Shown: positions 1 through 8,563, counted from the first letter of the stretch. The stretch is DNA of 64,000 bases from Shewanella mangrovi (GCF_000753795.1 NZ_JPEO01000002.1:434001-498000); one strand, 5' to 3'. Notes: generated from the letters alone by a model not told the origin. Translations and numbers: made by a program.

Positions 1-1
1 C

Positions 2-1105
2 GGTTTGATCATCTTGTTGGTGCAGACACTGGATAACGAAAATGAGCGCATCGCGGGTCAGCAAGCCAAGCTCGCGCTCGATATTGCCAATAAGACCCTG
101 CCCTATTTTCGCGAGAATAACCGGAGTTCACTGCGCAGTATATGTCAGATTATTCGTGAACATATCCATGCTGATGCGGTGGCCTTCACCGATACCCAAA
201 ACGTGCTGGCGTATGTCGGCCACGCCGAGGAGGACTATTGGCAGCATTATCGCGGTATGAGCAACGTTACACGGCAAGTGGTGGAAACTGGCGATATCAT
301 TATCAATAACGGCATTGATTACGCTGACTTCCACTCGCTGCTGATTATTCCACTGCGGGAAAACGATAAGGTCACAGGCACACTCAAAATCTATTACATT
401 CACCAAAACCGCATTACCGACTCCCTGAAAGAGATGGCGATTGGCTTATCACACGTGATTTCTACGCAAATCGAAGTGTCGCGTATGGATAACTTGCGAC
501 AGATGGCGGCCAAAGCTGAGTTTTCCGCGCTGCAAAACAAGATTAATCCGCACTTTTTGTTTAATAGCCTCAACGCCATTTCCTCGTTAATTCGTTTACG
601 CCCGGATGAAGCGCGGCAACTTATTTCCAACTTAGCCGACTTTTTGCGGTTTAACTTAAAACGCAACGAAGAGCTGATTGATATTCAAGAAGAATTAACG
701 CAAGTGAGTGACTATGTTGCCATTGAAAAGGCGCGTTTTGGGCGCAAATTAACGGTGAGCTTTGATGTCGATGATGTGCATCCCAAAATCCCCGCGTTGC
801 TATTACAGCCACTGGTAGAAAACGCCATTTTGCATGGCATTCAACCTCTCAAAGGCGCTGGCGAAGTGCATATTGCCATTAAACAGCAAGCTAGCGGTGA
901 TATTCAGGTGAGCGTGCTAGATACTGGCAAAGGTATTGATGAAGAAGTGATTGACGGACTTTATAACGACCAAGTGCCGAGTGATCATATCGGCCTAATG
1001 AACGTTCACGAGCGCGTTAAGCTAATGTATGGTCATGGCCTCATCGTCACACGTCTTAAGCCCGGCACCTCCGTCTCGTTTGTCATTCCGCAGGATAAGG
1101 TATAA
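2..1105 (+). CDS. ypdA: LytS/YpdA-type sensor histidine kinase, 5' end outside window
   Basis: The reading frame is open to the left edge, so the N-terminus lies outside; the first in-window start (TTG at 5) is unlikely to be real. What is visible is a GAF-like sensor part (roughly residues 25-155) followed by a His_kinase domain of the LytS class with the motif NPHFLFNSLNAISSLIR around residues 180-196, where the histidine is the phosphorylation site, and a C-terminal HATPase part with LVENAILHGIQ and DTGKGI. Family members carry five or more N-terminal membrane helices that would lie upstream. It is followed after 2 bp by a LytTR response regulator, so the two form one operon. The neighbouring YhjX-like transporter points to YpdA rather than to BtsS (YehU); that sub-assignment is inference from context. 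Confidence 0.85.
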   Translation, partial: GLIILLVQTLDNENERIAGQQAKLALDIANKTLPYFRENNRSSLRSICQIIREHIHADAVAFTDTQNVLAYVGHAEEDYWQHYRGMSNVTRQVVETGDIIINNGIDYADFHSLLIIPLRENDKVTGTLKIYYIHQNRITDSLKEMAIGLSHVISTQIEVSRMDNLRQMAAKAEFSALQNKINPHFLFNSLNAISSLIRLRPDEARQLISNLADFLRFNLKRNEELIDIQEELTQVSDYVAIEKARFGRKLTVSFDVDDVHPKIPALLLQPLVENAILHGIQPLKGAGEVHIAIKQQASGDIQVSVLDTGKGIDEEVIDGLYNDQVPSDHIGLMNVHERVKLMYGHGLIVTRLKPGTSVSFVIPQDKV

Positions 1106-1107
1106 GC

Positions 1108-1857
1108 ATGAAAGCGATTATTGTTGAAGATGAACCGCTGGCGCTGGAAGAACTGCAGTACATCATTCAAAAGCATAGCCATATCGATGTGGTGGAGACC
1201 TTTGAAGATGGGCTCGACGCCTTTAAATATCTGCAAACCCAGCAGGTCGATGTGGTGTTTCTCGATATCAATGTGCCGTCAATTGACGGCATGTTACTGG
1301 CGCGCAATATCCATCAATTTGCCGTAAAGCCGTTTATTGTGTTTACCACAGCACATAAAGATTTTGCCGCAGAGGCGTTTGAAATAGAGGCGTTTGATTA
1401 CATTCTCAAACCCTTCAATGAACGTCGTATTGAAGGGGTACTCAACAAGCTAGAAAGTACATCAAATACAGGCGCTACTGCGCCTGCTGCGGTAGCAACT
1501 GCAACGGCCAGCACTGTGTCTGTCGCGAATACCAAAGTGAACCTTAACAAAGGCGATCGCATCTTTGTAACCGATACAGACGCCATCTACTACATCGAAG
1601 CCGATGAGAAGCTCACTCATGTGTTCACCAAAGATGAAGAGTTTGTGCTGACTATGACCATCAGCGAATTTATCGACAAACTCCCCGCGGAGCAGTTCTT
1701 TCGTAGCCACCGTTCCTACTGCATAAACCTCAGCAAGGTGCAGGAGATTATCCCGTGGTACAACAGCACCTACATGGTGAAACTGTTTGATATTGAGCCG
1801 CAGATCCCGGTCAGTCGTAGCCGTATTAAGGCGTTTCGCGAATTAATGCATCTGTAA
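1108..1857 (+). CDS. ypdB: LytTR-family response regulator (YpdB-like)
   Basis: A 249-residue two-domain regulator. Residues 1-120 form a receiver domain with acidic pocket EDE at 7-9, phospho-acceptor D53 in VVFLDINVP and conserved K in LKPFN. An Ala/Thr-rich linker (about 122-143) leads to a LytTR DNA-binding domain (about 145-249) with IFVTDTDAIYYIEADEK and FFRSHRSYCINL. It starts 2 bp after the kinase, showing translational linkage. In Escherichia coli YpdB activates yhjX; here the YhjX-like gene lies just downstream in opposite orientation and has a matching direct repeat in its promoter, so it is the probable target. BtsR (YehT) is the alternative paralogue. Confidence 0.88.
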   Translation: MKAIIVEDEPLALEELQYIIQKHSHIDVVETFEDGLDAFKYLQTQQVDVVFLDINVPSIDGMLLARNIHQFAVKPFIVFTTAHKDFAAEAFEIEAFDYILKPFNERRIEGVLNKLESTSNTGATAPAAVATATASTVSVANTKVNLNKGDRIFVTDTDAIYYIEADEKLTHVFTKDEEFVLTMTISEFIDKLPAEQFFRSHRSYCINLSKVQEIIPWYNSTYMVKLFDIEPQIPVSRSRIKAFRELMHL

Positions 1858-1861
1858 AAAA

Positions 1862-1883
1862 GCCCCGCAGTGGGGTGCGGGGC
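1862..1883 (-). terminator. Intrinsic terminator of the MFS gene
   Basis: GCCCCGCA at 1862-1869 pairs perfectly with TGCGGGGC at 1876-1883. On the minus strand the stem is followed by a run of six T (1856-1861), so it ends the transporter transcript; it may also slow transcripts coming from the regulator operon, although no T run follows on the plus strand. Confidence 0.8.
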
Positions 1884-1906
1884 AAAGGTTGCGGCTTACA
1901 AAAAAC

Positions 1907-3148
1907 TTATGCAGCTTGAGTGTGCAGTTGCGGAGTTTTCACGGTGAGCGACATCAGCAAGGACAACACCAACAGCCCTAAAATCACATAGAAGGTCGCG
2001 GCAAAGCCACCAAATGCGGCGGCAATCAATGATCCGAGTAAACTGCCAATACCGAAACCGAGATAGATAGCACCATAGTTTTTGGTGAGATTATTAAGTC
2101 CGAAGAAATCACTCACCAACGATGGATAGACGGTGATGGTGCCGCCAAAGCTAAAGGCGATACAGCCCAAGGCGATATAGAAATTGGTCATCGTCATCTC
2201 AGTAAACAGCAGCAATCCGATACCGGCGATACTGGCTAACAAGGCGATGGAAACAACGCGGATGCGCGCGATTTTATCAGACAGCACGCCTAGCATTAAA
2301 CGCCCGCCGAGATTCGCCATTGCAATCACCGCCACGGCATTGGCCGCAATGGCAAATGACAGATTGGCATATTGTTCACCGATGTCTTTTGCGACACCAA
2401 TGACGTACAAACCGCTCATACATACGGTCAGGAAAATGACAGCTAACATCCAAAATTGGGGGCGGCTCATCGCCTGACGTAAGCTGAAATCATTATCACT
2501 ATTTGTTTGCGTTGAGTTACTGCTTTGCATCGGAGCATCGGTCATCAGCAAGCCGCCGACGATGACTAATGCAGCAGCTATGACACCCCAAAACACGAAG
2601 GTTTGGCTTAAGCCAGAGTGCTCAAGCAGCGCTAAGTTAATGTATTTAAAGCCAAGACTGCCTAAACCGTAAGCGCCAATCGCTAACGCTGAAATGGTGC
2701 CTTTACGCTCAGGAAACCAACGCACACAGTTAGACATCGTCATCAGATAGCCGGTACCATCAGCAAACCCCAGCAGGAATCCTGCACAGAGGTATAACAT
2801 CGCGGTATTACTGGTATGCGATGTCAGTAGCAACGCTGCCCCCATCATCACCCCAGCGGCAATGGTCACCCGCGTAACGCCAAAGCGCTCCTGCAGCTTG
2901 CCTGAGATAGAAGACGCCACCGCCAACGATAAACTCAAAATACCGAAAGAGAACGCCACGTTGTCGACCGGAATATTCAGCTTGTCTGCTAAACCGGCAT
3001 TGAACAGGCTCCAGGTATATACAGAGCCCAAGGCAAACTGCGCAATAATGGTCCCCACCAGCGTAAGAATTCTAATACGGTTAACCGAGCTGACTCGCGC
3101 AGTTTGGCGGCCATATTGTTCAAGTGAAATAGTTTGATTAACGCTCAT
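1907..3148 (-). CDS. yhjX: MFS transporter, OFA family (YhjX-like)
   Basis: A 413-residue protein with about 12 hydrophobic segments, in the oxalate/formate antiporter branch of the major facilitator superfamily. The N-terminal helix ends in ALGSVYTWSLF, typical of OFA members, and GYLMTMSNCVRWFPERKGT is the family's conserved loop after helix 4. Length fits YhjX (about 400). It is a plasma-membrane carrier, probably for a small monocarboxylate such as pyruvate; the substrate is not shown by sequence. The ATG at 3148 has GGGGGTG eight bases upstream. It is convergent with the ypdAB-like operon and has a two-half-site operator upstream, so activation by that system is expected. Confidence 0.85.
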   Translation of the reverse strand: MSVNQTISLEQYGRQTARVSSVNRIRILTLVGTIIAQFALGSVYTWSLFNAGLADKLNIPVDNVAFSFGILSLSLAVASSISGKLQERFGVTRVTIAAGVMMGAALLLTSHTSNTAMLYLCAGFLLGFADGTGYLMTMSNCVRWFPERKGTISALAIGAYGLGSLGFKYINLALLEHSGLSQTFVFWGVIAAALVIVGGLLMTDAPMQSSNSTQTNSDNDFSLRQAMSRPQFWMLAVIFLTVCMSGLYVIGVAKDIGEQYANLSFAIAANAVAVIAMANLGGRLMLGVLSDKIARIRVVSIALLASIAGIGLLLFTEMTMTNFYIALGCIAFSFGGTITVYPSLVSDFFGLNNLTKNYGAIYLGFGIGSLLGSLIAAAFGGFAATFYVILGLLVLSLLMSLTVKTPQLHTQAA

Positions 3149-3227
3149 GATTTACACCCCCAGACGATAATTCATCAGCCACATTTCTGTGTTCACGAGT
3201 CCAATAAACGCCCTTTCAACTTGTCAT

Positions 3228-3256
3228 ACAATAGCTGGGCAGGAAGATAAAATGAG
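3228..3256 (-). promoter_or_regulatory. Predicted sigma70 promoter of the MFS gene
   Basis: On the minus strand TATTGT (3233-3228) fits a -10 box and CTCATT (3256-3251) lies 17 bp upstream as a poor -35. The weak -35 overlaps the promoter-proximal half of the direct repeat, the arrangement expected of an activator-dependent promoter. Confidence 0.45.
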
Positions 3257-3282
3257 TTGCATTGAGAGCGGTATGAAATGCA
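3252..3282 (-). promoter_or_regulatory. Probable LytTR (YpdB-type) operator, direct repeat with 11-bp spacer
   Basis: Read on the minus strand the element is TGCATTTCAT (3282-3273), 11 bp, then TGCAACTCAT (3261-3252). The E. coli yhjX promoter is known, as I recall it, to bind YpdB at two GGCATTTCAT repeats separated by 11 bp. The upstream copy here matches 9 of 10 positions and the downstream copy 7 of 10, with the identical spacer. The site ends about 103 bp before the start codon. Confidence 0.65.
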
Positions 3283-3569
3283 TTTGCCGAGCATGAACAG
3301 CACCAGCAAATTTTGCATTGTTGCCGAACGAGAACGCGATCACAGCGGCCTTTGCGCGCAAACGACGAGCGAAAATTACTGCGCTAGGTTGCGCTGCATG
3401 GTCGACAAATCAGTGGCAACAACCATGGCGTACTGAGCAAAAGGGATGTTTAAAAATCAAGCAGCTGATGAATGAGTATGGCGCTTTCCCTGTCAATTCC
3501 TCACGCAGTAGGTTAACGTGCGGCGACGCTTATTTAGCAGGATAGCAACGACGTTAGGAAGGGAAGCCG

Positions 3570-4583
3570 ATGCAATATAAGCCTTACGCCATTTTATTGT
3601 GCAGTATCGCCATCAACAGCAGCTGTTGGGCAACGAACACTAGTCATGACTTAAATGGGCCTTCACATTCCGCCACTCAGCAAGTGCCGGCCACGACTTT
3701 GCGCAGTATTCAGCACGATATTCGCAACTGGAAGCTCCAACCTGCGGGCGAAAAGCTGCAACAAGCACTAACCCAATACCCACAGTCAGCCCAACTGGCA
3801 TTGCTGCAGGGCAAATTCTGTTACCTGAGTGAACCGCGCCAGTTCGCTGCGGCTATTAACGCGCTTAATCGTGCCGAAGAATTGGGACTTAAGGATCCAG
3901 AACTCTATTTTTATCGAGCGTCTGCAAAGTCGCAGCCCACAGAGCCATATCTTATGCGAAAACAGCCAGACTACCGCGGGGCAGTGGCGGATTTTCGACG
4001 CGCAGCGCAGTTAAACAGTGAACGTGATTTACGCTTTAACATCGTGCAAGCCCTGTTTGAAGCGGGCGAGTATGCGCAAGCACTCGACGCGGCAAATGCG
4101 TTTCTCAAGCATAAGCCTAGCATTGCGTTAATCGCGGATATGCGGATGCTGAAAGGCAACATCCTCGCCGAACTAGAACGCCACGAAGAGGCGCTGGTGA
4201 GCTATAAAAAAGCCAAACGCCAATATGGCTATCTCGATAAGCTGTATTACTTTCAAGCGGTCAGCCTTTTGGCGCTGAATAAGCTACAACAGGCACTCGA
4301 GATAGTGGACACAGGTATCGAAAAAGGACGTCACCATCTGCGAGAGCTGCACTATATCCGTGGCGTTATTCTCTACCAGCAAGCTAAATACCACGCGGCA
4401 TTTGACGAGTTTTCTCAAGCATGGCAATACCAAACGAAATGGGCGTTGCCGCTGCTGGGTTGTTACAACAGCTTGATTCAGGCTGAGCAAAAGCTCGACC
4501 CAACCAGATTCCTCGACCAGGCATTAGCGCTGGATCCCATGGTAGTGATCCACTTCCATCAACAGGATTTACTCAAGCTCTAA
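3570..4583 (+). CDS. Exported TPR-repeat protein
   Basis: A 337-residue protein with a signal peptide of about 22 residues (hydrophobic core ILLCSIAI, likely cut after CWA), so it probably acts in the periplasm. The rest is built from helical tetratricopeptide-like repeats, for example ALLQGKFCYLSEPRQFAAAINALNRAEELG and the block with MLKGNILAELERHEEALVSY, characteristic Ala/Gly/Tyr spacing included. No catalytic domain is visible. GGAAGGGAAG upstream serves as ribosome binding site. TPR proteins scaffold other proteins; the partner cannot be told from the neighbours. It stands alone between the transporter and a convergent MscS gene. Confidence 0.75.
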   Translation: MQYKPYAILLCSIAINSSCWATNTSHDLNGPSHSATQQVPATTLRSIQHDIRNWKLQPAGEKLQQALTQYPQSAQLALLQGKFCYLSEPRQFAAAINALNRAEELGLKDPELYFYRASAKSQPTEPYLMRKQPDYRGAVADFRRAAQLNSERDLRFNIVQALFEAGEYAQALDAANAFLKHKPSIALIADMRMLKGNILAELERHEEALVSYKKAKRQYGYLDKLYYFQAVSLLALNKLQQALEIVDTGIEKGRHHLRELHYIRGVILYQQAKYHAAFDEFSQAWQYQTKWALPLLGCYNSLIQAEQKLDPTRFLDQALALDPMVVIHFHQQDLLKL

Positions 4584-4600
4584 CGCGCGCATGAGAAAAT

Positions 4601-4632
4601 ATTAACCCCCAGTGATGTCGCTGGGCGTTAAT
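4601..4632. terminator. Hairpin between convergent TPR and mscS genes
   Basis: ATTAACCCCCAG (4601-4612) pairs with CTGGGCGTTAAT (4621-4632), 12 positions with one C-C mismatch and an 8-base loop. The minus-strand side runs into ATTTTC, giving a modest T run, so it probably ends the mscS transcript and perhaps both. Confidence 0.5.
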
Positions 4633-4677
4633 GTCAGGTGATGACGTACAACGCTCACCTAGCCGTTAGCTGTTCCT

Positions 4678-5805
4678 TCAAGAAGCTTGCGGTTGAATCC
4701 CTTCCGACAGTTGATCAAACGATACCGGCACTGGCGCCTCTACATACAAAGAGCGCGTTGGGTAGGCAAACACTATGTCATGTTCGGCAAACTGTCGTAC
4801 CAAGGCTAAATTTATGCTCTGTTGCGTGTCCATGTAGATATTGTAATCTGCGCTTTTGACGTAGTAGACCACTTCAAAATCCAATGACGAATCGCCGAAT
4901 TTAAAGAAATGGGCCCGATCAAACGTCGTACCTTCAAGACCTTCAATAATGCGACGCACTATTTTCGGGATCATCTCAAGCTGATTGGCTGTGGTTTGAT
5001 ACAGCACGCCAAAACTAAAGACCACTCGCCGTTGTTGCATACGCTTATAATTGCGTACTCTGGCAGACAATAAGTCACTGTTGGAAAACACTATCTGTTC
5101 ACCACCTAAGCTACTGATACGGGTGGTTTTTAATCCAATATTGGCGACCACGCCCATATAGTCACCGACGACGATGAAATCACCGATTTCAAATGGCTTA
5201 TCAATAATGATCGACAGGCTAGCGAACAGATCTCCCAGAATATTCTGGATAGCGAGTGCAACCGCCACACCACCGACACCTAACCCCGCAACCAATGCCG
5301 TCACGTCGATGCCGATATTGTCCAAGGTGAGTAACAAAATGATGGTCCAAATCACCAACCGACTCAGAAACGACACCGCAGCGAGACTCGTTGCGGCAGC
5401 GGCATTGGTTTCTAATGCATGCTCGCGAGAATGCTGCACCAGCGTCGAGGCAGCGGCGGATAGCCAAATACCCACCTGTAGAAAAAATGCGATGGTGGCG
5501 ATTACATTCAGCCCTTTTGATGCCGCAGCTGGCAGATCGAGCCAACCAGAAGCAAATAGCAATAAGGGGAAAAATAGAATGATGATGTAGGTTTTATGTA
5601 GCGCGGCATCAAGCGCGTTGACGAAGGTTAGCTTCACTCGCTTCGCCAGCGCATCCAGCCGATTGACGACGATCCATTTCGCCAACATGGTCACCACAAT
5701 GCTGACTAACAACACGCCAATCGCCACTAACCATTCACTTAAATCATTGCCAAGAATTGGAAATCCTAGCTGGTTGGCAAACTTATCGATGAATTCAGTA
5801 TCCAT
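4678..5805 (-). CDS. Small-conductance mechanosensitive channel family protein (MscS-like)
   Basis: A 375-residue inner-membrane protein with about five N-terminal membrane helices (for example residues 24-45, 72-90, 103-122, 145-165), then the glycine/alanine pore helix GLGVGGVAVALAIQNILGD that defines the MscS family, and a soluble beta/mixed domain with KPFEIGDFIVVGDYMGVV and the SNSDLLSARVRNY motif. It opens under membrane tension to release solutes during osmotic downshock. It is longer than E. coli MscS (286) because of two extra helices, resembling YbdG/YnaI-type members. The gene is monocistronic. Confidence 0.88.
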   Translation of the reverse strand: MDTEFIDKFANQLGFPILGNDLSEWLVAIGVLLVSIVVTMLAKWIVVNRLDALAKRVKLTFVNALDAALHKTYIIILFFPLLLFASGWLDLPAAASKGLNVIATIAFFLQVGIWLSAAASTLVQHSREHALETNAAAATSLAAVSFLSRLVIWTIILLLTLDNIGIDVTALVAGLGVGGVAVALAIQNILGDLFASLSIIIDKPFEIGDFIVVGDYMGVVANIGLKTTRISSLGGEQIVFSNSDLLSARVRNYKRMQQRRVVFSFGVLYQTTANQLEMIPKIVRRIIEGLEGTTFDRAHFFKFGDSSLDFEVVYYVKSADYNIYMDTQQSINLALVRQFAEHDIVFAYPTRSLYVEAPVPVSFDQLSEGIQPQAS

Positions 5806-6213
5806 AAACCAGAGCTCCTTTCCAAACGCGATAACAGCGTTTTATGCTGGCATAGATCCACCCGAAAAATCAAAAATGCGCAATATCTAAACAATTAAGC
5901 ATAAGCAACTAACACTCTCTGCAGGAAAAAATCTTTTTTATTTTGGTAAGTTAGCGGCGTGAGTTTAATGGTCATTCGCCATTGAGGCTTATCAGCAGAC
6001 GGTGTAGACAACTCACCATCGCCAACTCAGTTGGCTACAAATAGCAGGGCAGCAATAGGCGCTTTCAGTCATGCAATATCGTGAAGAACAAAATAATGAG
6101 GTTAATCTGATCGTTAAACTTCACTTCAGATTTAATTAATTAGCAACTGAGATACTTTGTCTCGGTTAGTTACCAGCCTCTGTTTTATTTTCTTTTTCAC
6201 AGTCGCTTCGTTT
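5806..6213. other. Gene-free region upstream of an orphan terminator; possible small RNA
   Basis: About 400 bp with no credible protein gene on either strand. It holds the mscS promoter side at the left. Further right, AATCTGA...TCAGATT (about 6105-6132) and AACTGAGA...TCTCGGTT (about 6146-6168) can fold as small hairpins, followed by a U-rich stretch before the strong plus-strand terminator at 6214-6240. The layout (structured segment, U-rich linker, GC hairpin, T9) is that of an Hfq-type small RNA, or of a leader that attenuates the small downstream gene. I could not place a convincing promoter. Confidence 0.35.
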
Positions 6214-6240
6214 GAGCCTGCTTGCAGGCTCTTTTTTTTT
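6214..6240 (+). terminator. Strong intrinsic terminator without an upstream gene
   Basis: GAGCCTGC (6214-6221), loop TT, GCAGGCTC (6224-6231) and nine T (6232-6240). It points along the plus strand, where no protein gene precedes it, and stands 66 bp before the next ATG. Confidence 0.85.
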
Positions 6241-6293
6241 ACGCAGACGCTGATGTTCTGCCGCGCTCGACTATGCTTAAAGGATACTCTGCC

Positions 6294-6305
6294 AAGGAGG
6301 TGATC
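6294..6305 (+). promoter_or_regulatory. Twelve-base Shine-Dalgarno sequence
   Basis: AAGGAGGTGATC is complementary over all 12 bases to the conserved 3' end of bacterial 16S rRNA and abuts the ATG at 6306. The GGAGG core is five bases from the start codon. It fixes the start of the small protein and rejects the longer open frame beginning at 6222 inside the terminator. Confidence 0.85.
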
Positions 6306-6494
6306 ATGGATAAGCTATCGCAGTTACCACCTGAAATATTGCTCGGTATCGTCAATGAAAAACTGCGGTTATTTTGTGGCGACAGAAACGAACTCTACTA
6401 CGAACTGGATATCACACCGCAACTGTTAGAGCGTAAATTAGCCCAGTTTGGTTATCAGTATGATATGTTAACCAACCAATACCGACGCCACTAA
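6306..6494 (+). CDS. DUF4250-family small protein
   Basis: A 62-residue protein beginning MDKLSQLPPEILLGIVNEKL. The pattern P-x-I-L-L-x-x-V-N-x-K-L-R, then ELYYELDI, and the C-terminal LERKLAQFGYQYDMLTNQY matches the short DUF4250 family, whose function is unknown; the predicted fold is a small helical, possibly helix-turn-helix-like unit. The start is set by a maximal Shine-Dalgarno. No signal peptide or membrane segment. It is convergent with topB and follows an orphan terminator, so it has its own transcript or is controlled by attenuation. Confidence 0.75.
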   Translation: MDKLSQLPPEILLGIVNEKLRLFCGDRNELYYELDITPQLLERKLAQFGYQYDMLTNQYRRH

Positions 6495-6535
6495 TCGTAT
6501 CATCGACCACTCTGACGTCCTTTCTAGCTGTGGCA

Positions 6536-8563
6536 TTACACCGCTGCGGTATTATTTTTGCCTTTGCGACGATAACCTTTCCCCGTTGTAGTTTTATCTT
6601 TGCTCGCTTTTATCGCTGGCGATCTGCTGGAACTGGCCTTTCTCGTTGTCGAGCGGCGTTTTTTAAACGCAGGCTTAGTCGTCTTTACTCCTGCCAGTGC
6701 GGTAGGCAGTTGCTGACAAGCCTCTGTCAGCAGCTGTTCTAGGTTTTGCAGTAGCGGTGCCATAAAATTCTGGTAGTTGATTTCGCGCTGGCAAATAGCG
6801 TCGAGACGATTCTCCCACTGGGCCGTCATATCCGGCAATGTCGCAGACAAAGGTAAACTGTTGATCAGTCCTTTACCGGCATCGGTCGCTAAAATCGTTT
6901 TACCTTGTCGCTGCAAAAAGCCACGTTTGAACAGTAATTCTATAATCCCGGCTCTCGTCGCTTCGGTCCCCAAACCATCGGTTTCTTTCAAAATCTTGCG
7001 TATTTCACTGTCTGTTACATAGCGACTGATGCCCGTCATCGCCGCCAACAGGGTTGCATCGGTAAAATGCTTGGGCGCTTGCGTTATCTTTTCGATGACC
7101 TCGCCACGAGTACAGTGCAGTATCTGTCCGGGTGTTAGCTTCGGCAGTTGACCATTGTCTTCATCGTCGCCTTCCTGTTCCTCACGGCTGCTGGAACGAA
7201 ACAGCTGTTTCCAACCTGCTTGCTGTTCTCGTTTGCTGCTGGCTGTAAAACTGCCGCCCGCAATCTCAATCAACACTTGCGTATCCCAATACAGATATAC
7301 CGGATAAAACTGTGCTAAATACTGCCGTGCTACCTGTAAATAAACCTGGCGTTCACGGCTGGACAGCGTGTTCAAATTAGCCACTTTCTCGGTCGGAATG
7401 ATGGCATGATGCGCATCCACTTTCGCATCATCCCACGCTTTGGATTTCAACTTAGGATTTGGCGCATCGGCCCCATCTAATAACTCGGCGGCGCCTTGGC
7501 TGATTGCAGCAATGACCTTGGAAGCATCACTATGTTGGGCTTTAGGTAAATAGCGACTGTCAGAACGAGGATAAGTCAACAGCTTGTGCCGCTCATACAG
7601 TGACTGCGCCGTATCGAGCACGTCTTTGGCACTCATGCCAAAGCGCTTATTACAATCGATTTGCAGTGATGACAGGTTATAAGGCAATGGCGCGGCCTGC
7701 CGTTTTTGCTTCTCATCGACGCTGATGACCTTGGCAGGCTGATTGGTAATACGTCCAGCAACGTTCTCTGCCAGCCCTTTAGCTAACACCCGTCCATCTG
7801 CATCTTGCCATTTTTGGCATGCTTCGCTTGGCTGCCATTTGGCACAGAACGGTGAACTTGCTGACGCCTTATCTTCGACTAAGTGTGCAAATACCTCGTA
7901 AAACGGCTTTGGCTGAAATGCAGCAATCTCCTCATCACGGCGTACCACCAATCCTAAGACTGGCGTTTGCACGCGACCAACGGAAAGTACGCCTTGGTAA
8001 CCTACTTTTCGACCCTGTAAGGTAAAAGCCCGGGTCATATTCATGCCATAGAGCCAGTCGGCACGGCTGCGCGCTAAAGCGGATGTGGACAGAGGTATAA
8101 AGTCGCGGTTACTGCGTAGTTGGGTTAAGGCTTTGCTGACTGCACTTGGATTTAAGTCATTGATAAGTAAACGTTGCGCATTGGCAATTTTACCTTGGCT
8201 AACCTTAAGGTAGGACAAAACTTCATCTACCAACAATTGCCCTTCCCGGTCAGGATCGCCAGCGTGCACCAATTGTTGCGCTTGTCCGACTAATTTTCGC
8301 AGCACCGACAATTGACTACGGGTATTGCTTTTGGGCTTGAGTTGCCACTGCTCAGGCACAATTGGCAAATGTTCCAGCTTCCATGATTTATATTGCGCGT
8401 CATAGGCGTCGGGCTCGGCCTGCTCCAACAAGTGGCCAACACACCAAGAGACACAATCACCGTTCGCCGCCTCAAGATAACCATCATGTTTTTTTAATGG
8501 CTTTGACAGCACATCAGCGATAGCTCGCCCGAGACTTGGCTTTTCTGCAATATAAAGAATCAT
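6536..8563 (-). CDS. topB: DNA topoisomerase III
   Basis: A 675-residue type IA topoisomerase that relaxes negative supercoils and resolves precatenanes and recombination intermediates. The N-terminal TOPRIM domain has AEKPSLG (6-12) and the acidic triad DPDREGQ (103-109); the catalytic tyrosine is Y331 in TYPRSDSRY. LPYNLSSLQIDCNKRFG is the usual central domain. The C-terminus is a basic, Lys/Arg/Ser/Thr-rich tail (about 630-675) likely to bind DNA; there are no zinc-finger cysteine pairs, as expected for TopB rather than TopA. Length fits E. coli TopB (653). It is divergent from the cellulase gene. Confidence 0.95.
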   Translation of the reverse strand: MILYIAEKPSLGRAIADVLSKPLKKHDGYLEAANGDCVSWCVGHLLEQAEPDAYDAQYKSWKLEHLPIVPEQWQLKPKSNTRSQLSVLRKLVGQAQQLVHAGDPDREGQLLVDEVLSYLKVSQGKIANAQRLLINDLNPSAVSKALTQLRSNRDFIPLSTSALARSRADWLYGMNMTRAFTLQGRKVGYQGVLSVGRVQTPVLGLVVRRDEEIAAFQPKPFYEVFAHLVEDKASASSPFCAKWQPSEACQKWQDADGRVLAKGLAENVAGRITNQPAKVISVDEKQKRQAAPLPYNLSSLQIDCNKRFGMSAKDVLDTAQSLYERHKLLTYPRSDSRYLPKAQHSDASKVIAAISQGAAELLDGADAPNPKLKSKAWDDAKVDAHHAIIPTEKVANLNTLSSRERQVYLQVARQYLAQFYPVYLYWDTQVLIEIAGGSFTASSKREQQAGWKQLFRSSSREEQEGDDEDNGQLPKLTPGQILHCTRGEVIEKITQAPKHFTDATLLAAMTGISRYVTDSEIRKILKETDGLGTEATRAGIIELLFKRGFLQRQGKTILATDAGKGLINSLPLSATLPDMTAQWENRLDAICQREINYQNFMAPLLQNLEQLLTEACQQLPTALAGVKTTKPAFKKRRSTTRKASSSRSPAIKASKDKTTTGKGYRRKGKNNTAAV

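Larger units (their letters stand above)
3149..3569. other. Intergenic region between MFS gene and TPR gene
   Basis: This 421-bp stretch holds the promoter and probable YpdB-type operator of the MFS gene in its left third. The right part (3290-3569) contains a 75-codon open frame at 3318-3545 with a low-complexity, basic composition and no ribosome binding site; I do not regard it as a gene. No RNA gene or clear promoter for the TPR protein was recognised. Confidence 0.5.

Noticed and set aside
3318..3545. 75-codon plus-strand frame after the MFS promoter
   Set aside because: Composition is irregular, no ribosome binding site and no recognisable motif; likely chance.
5174..5590. 138-codon plus-strand frame opposite mscS
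   Set aside because: Antisense of the conserved pore region; no independent features.
6222..6305. N-terminal extension of the DUF4250 frame
   Set aside because: It would start in the terminator loop and run through the T tract; the 12-base ribosome binding site sets the start at 6306.
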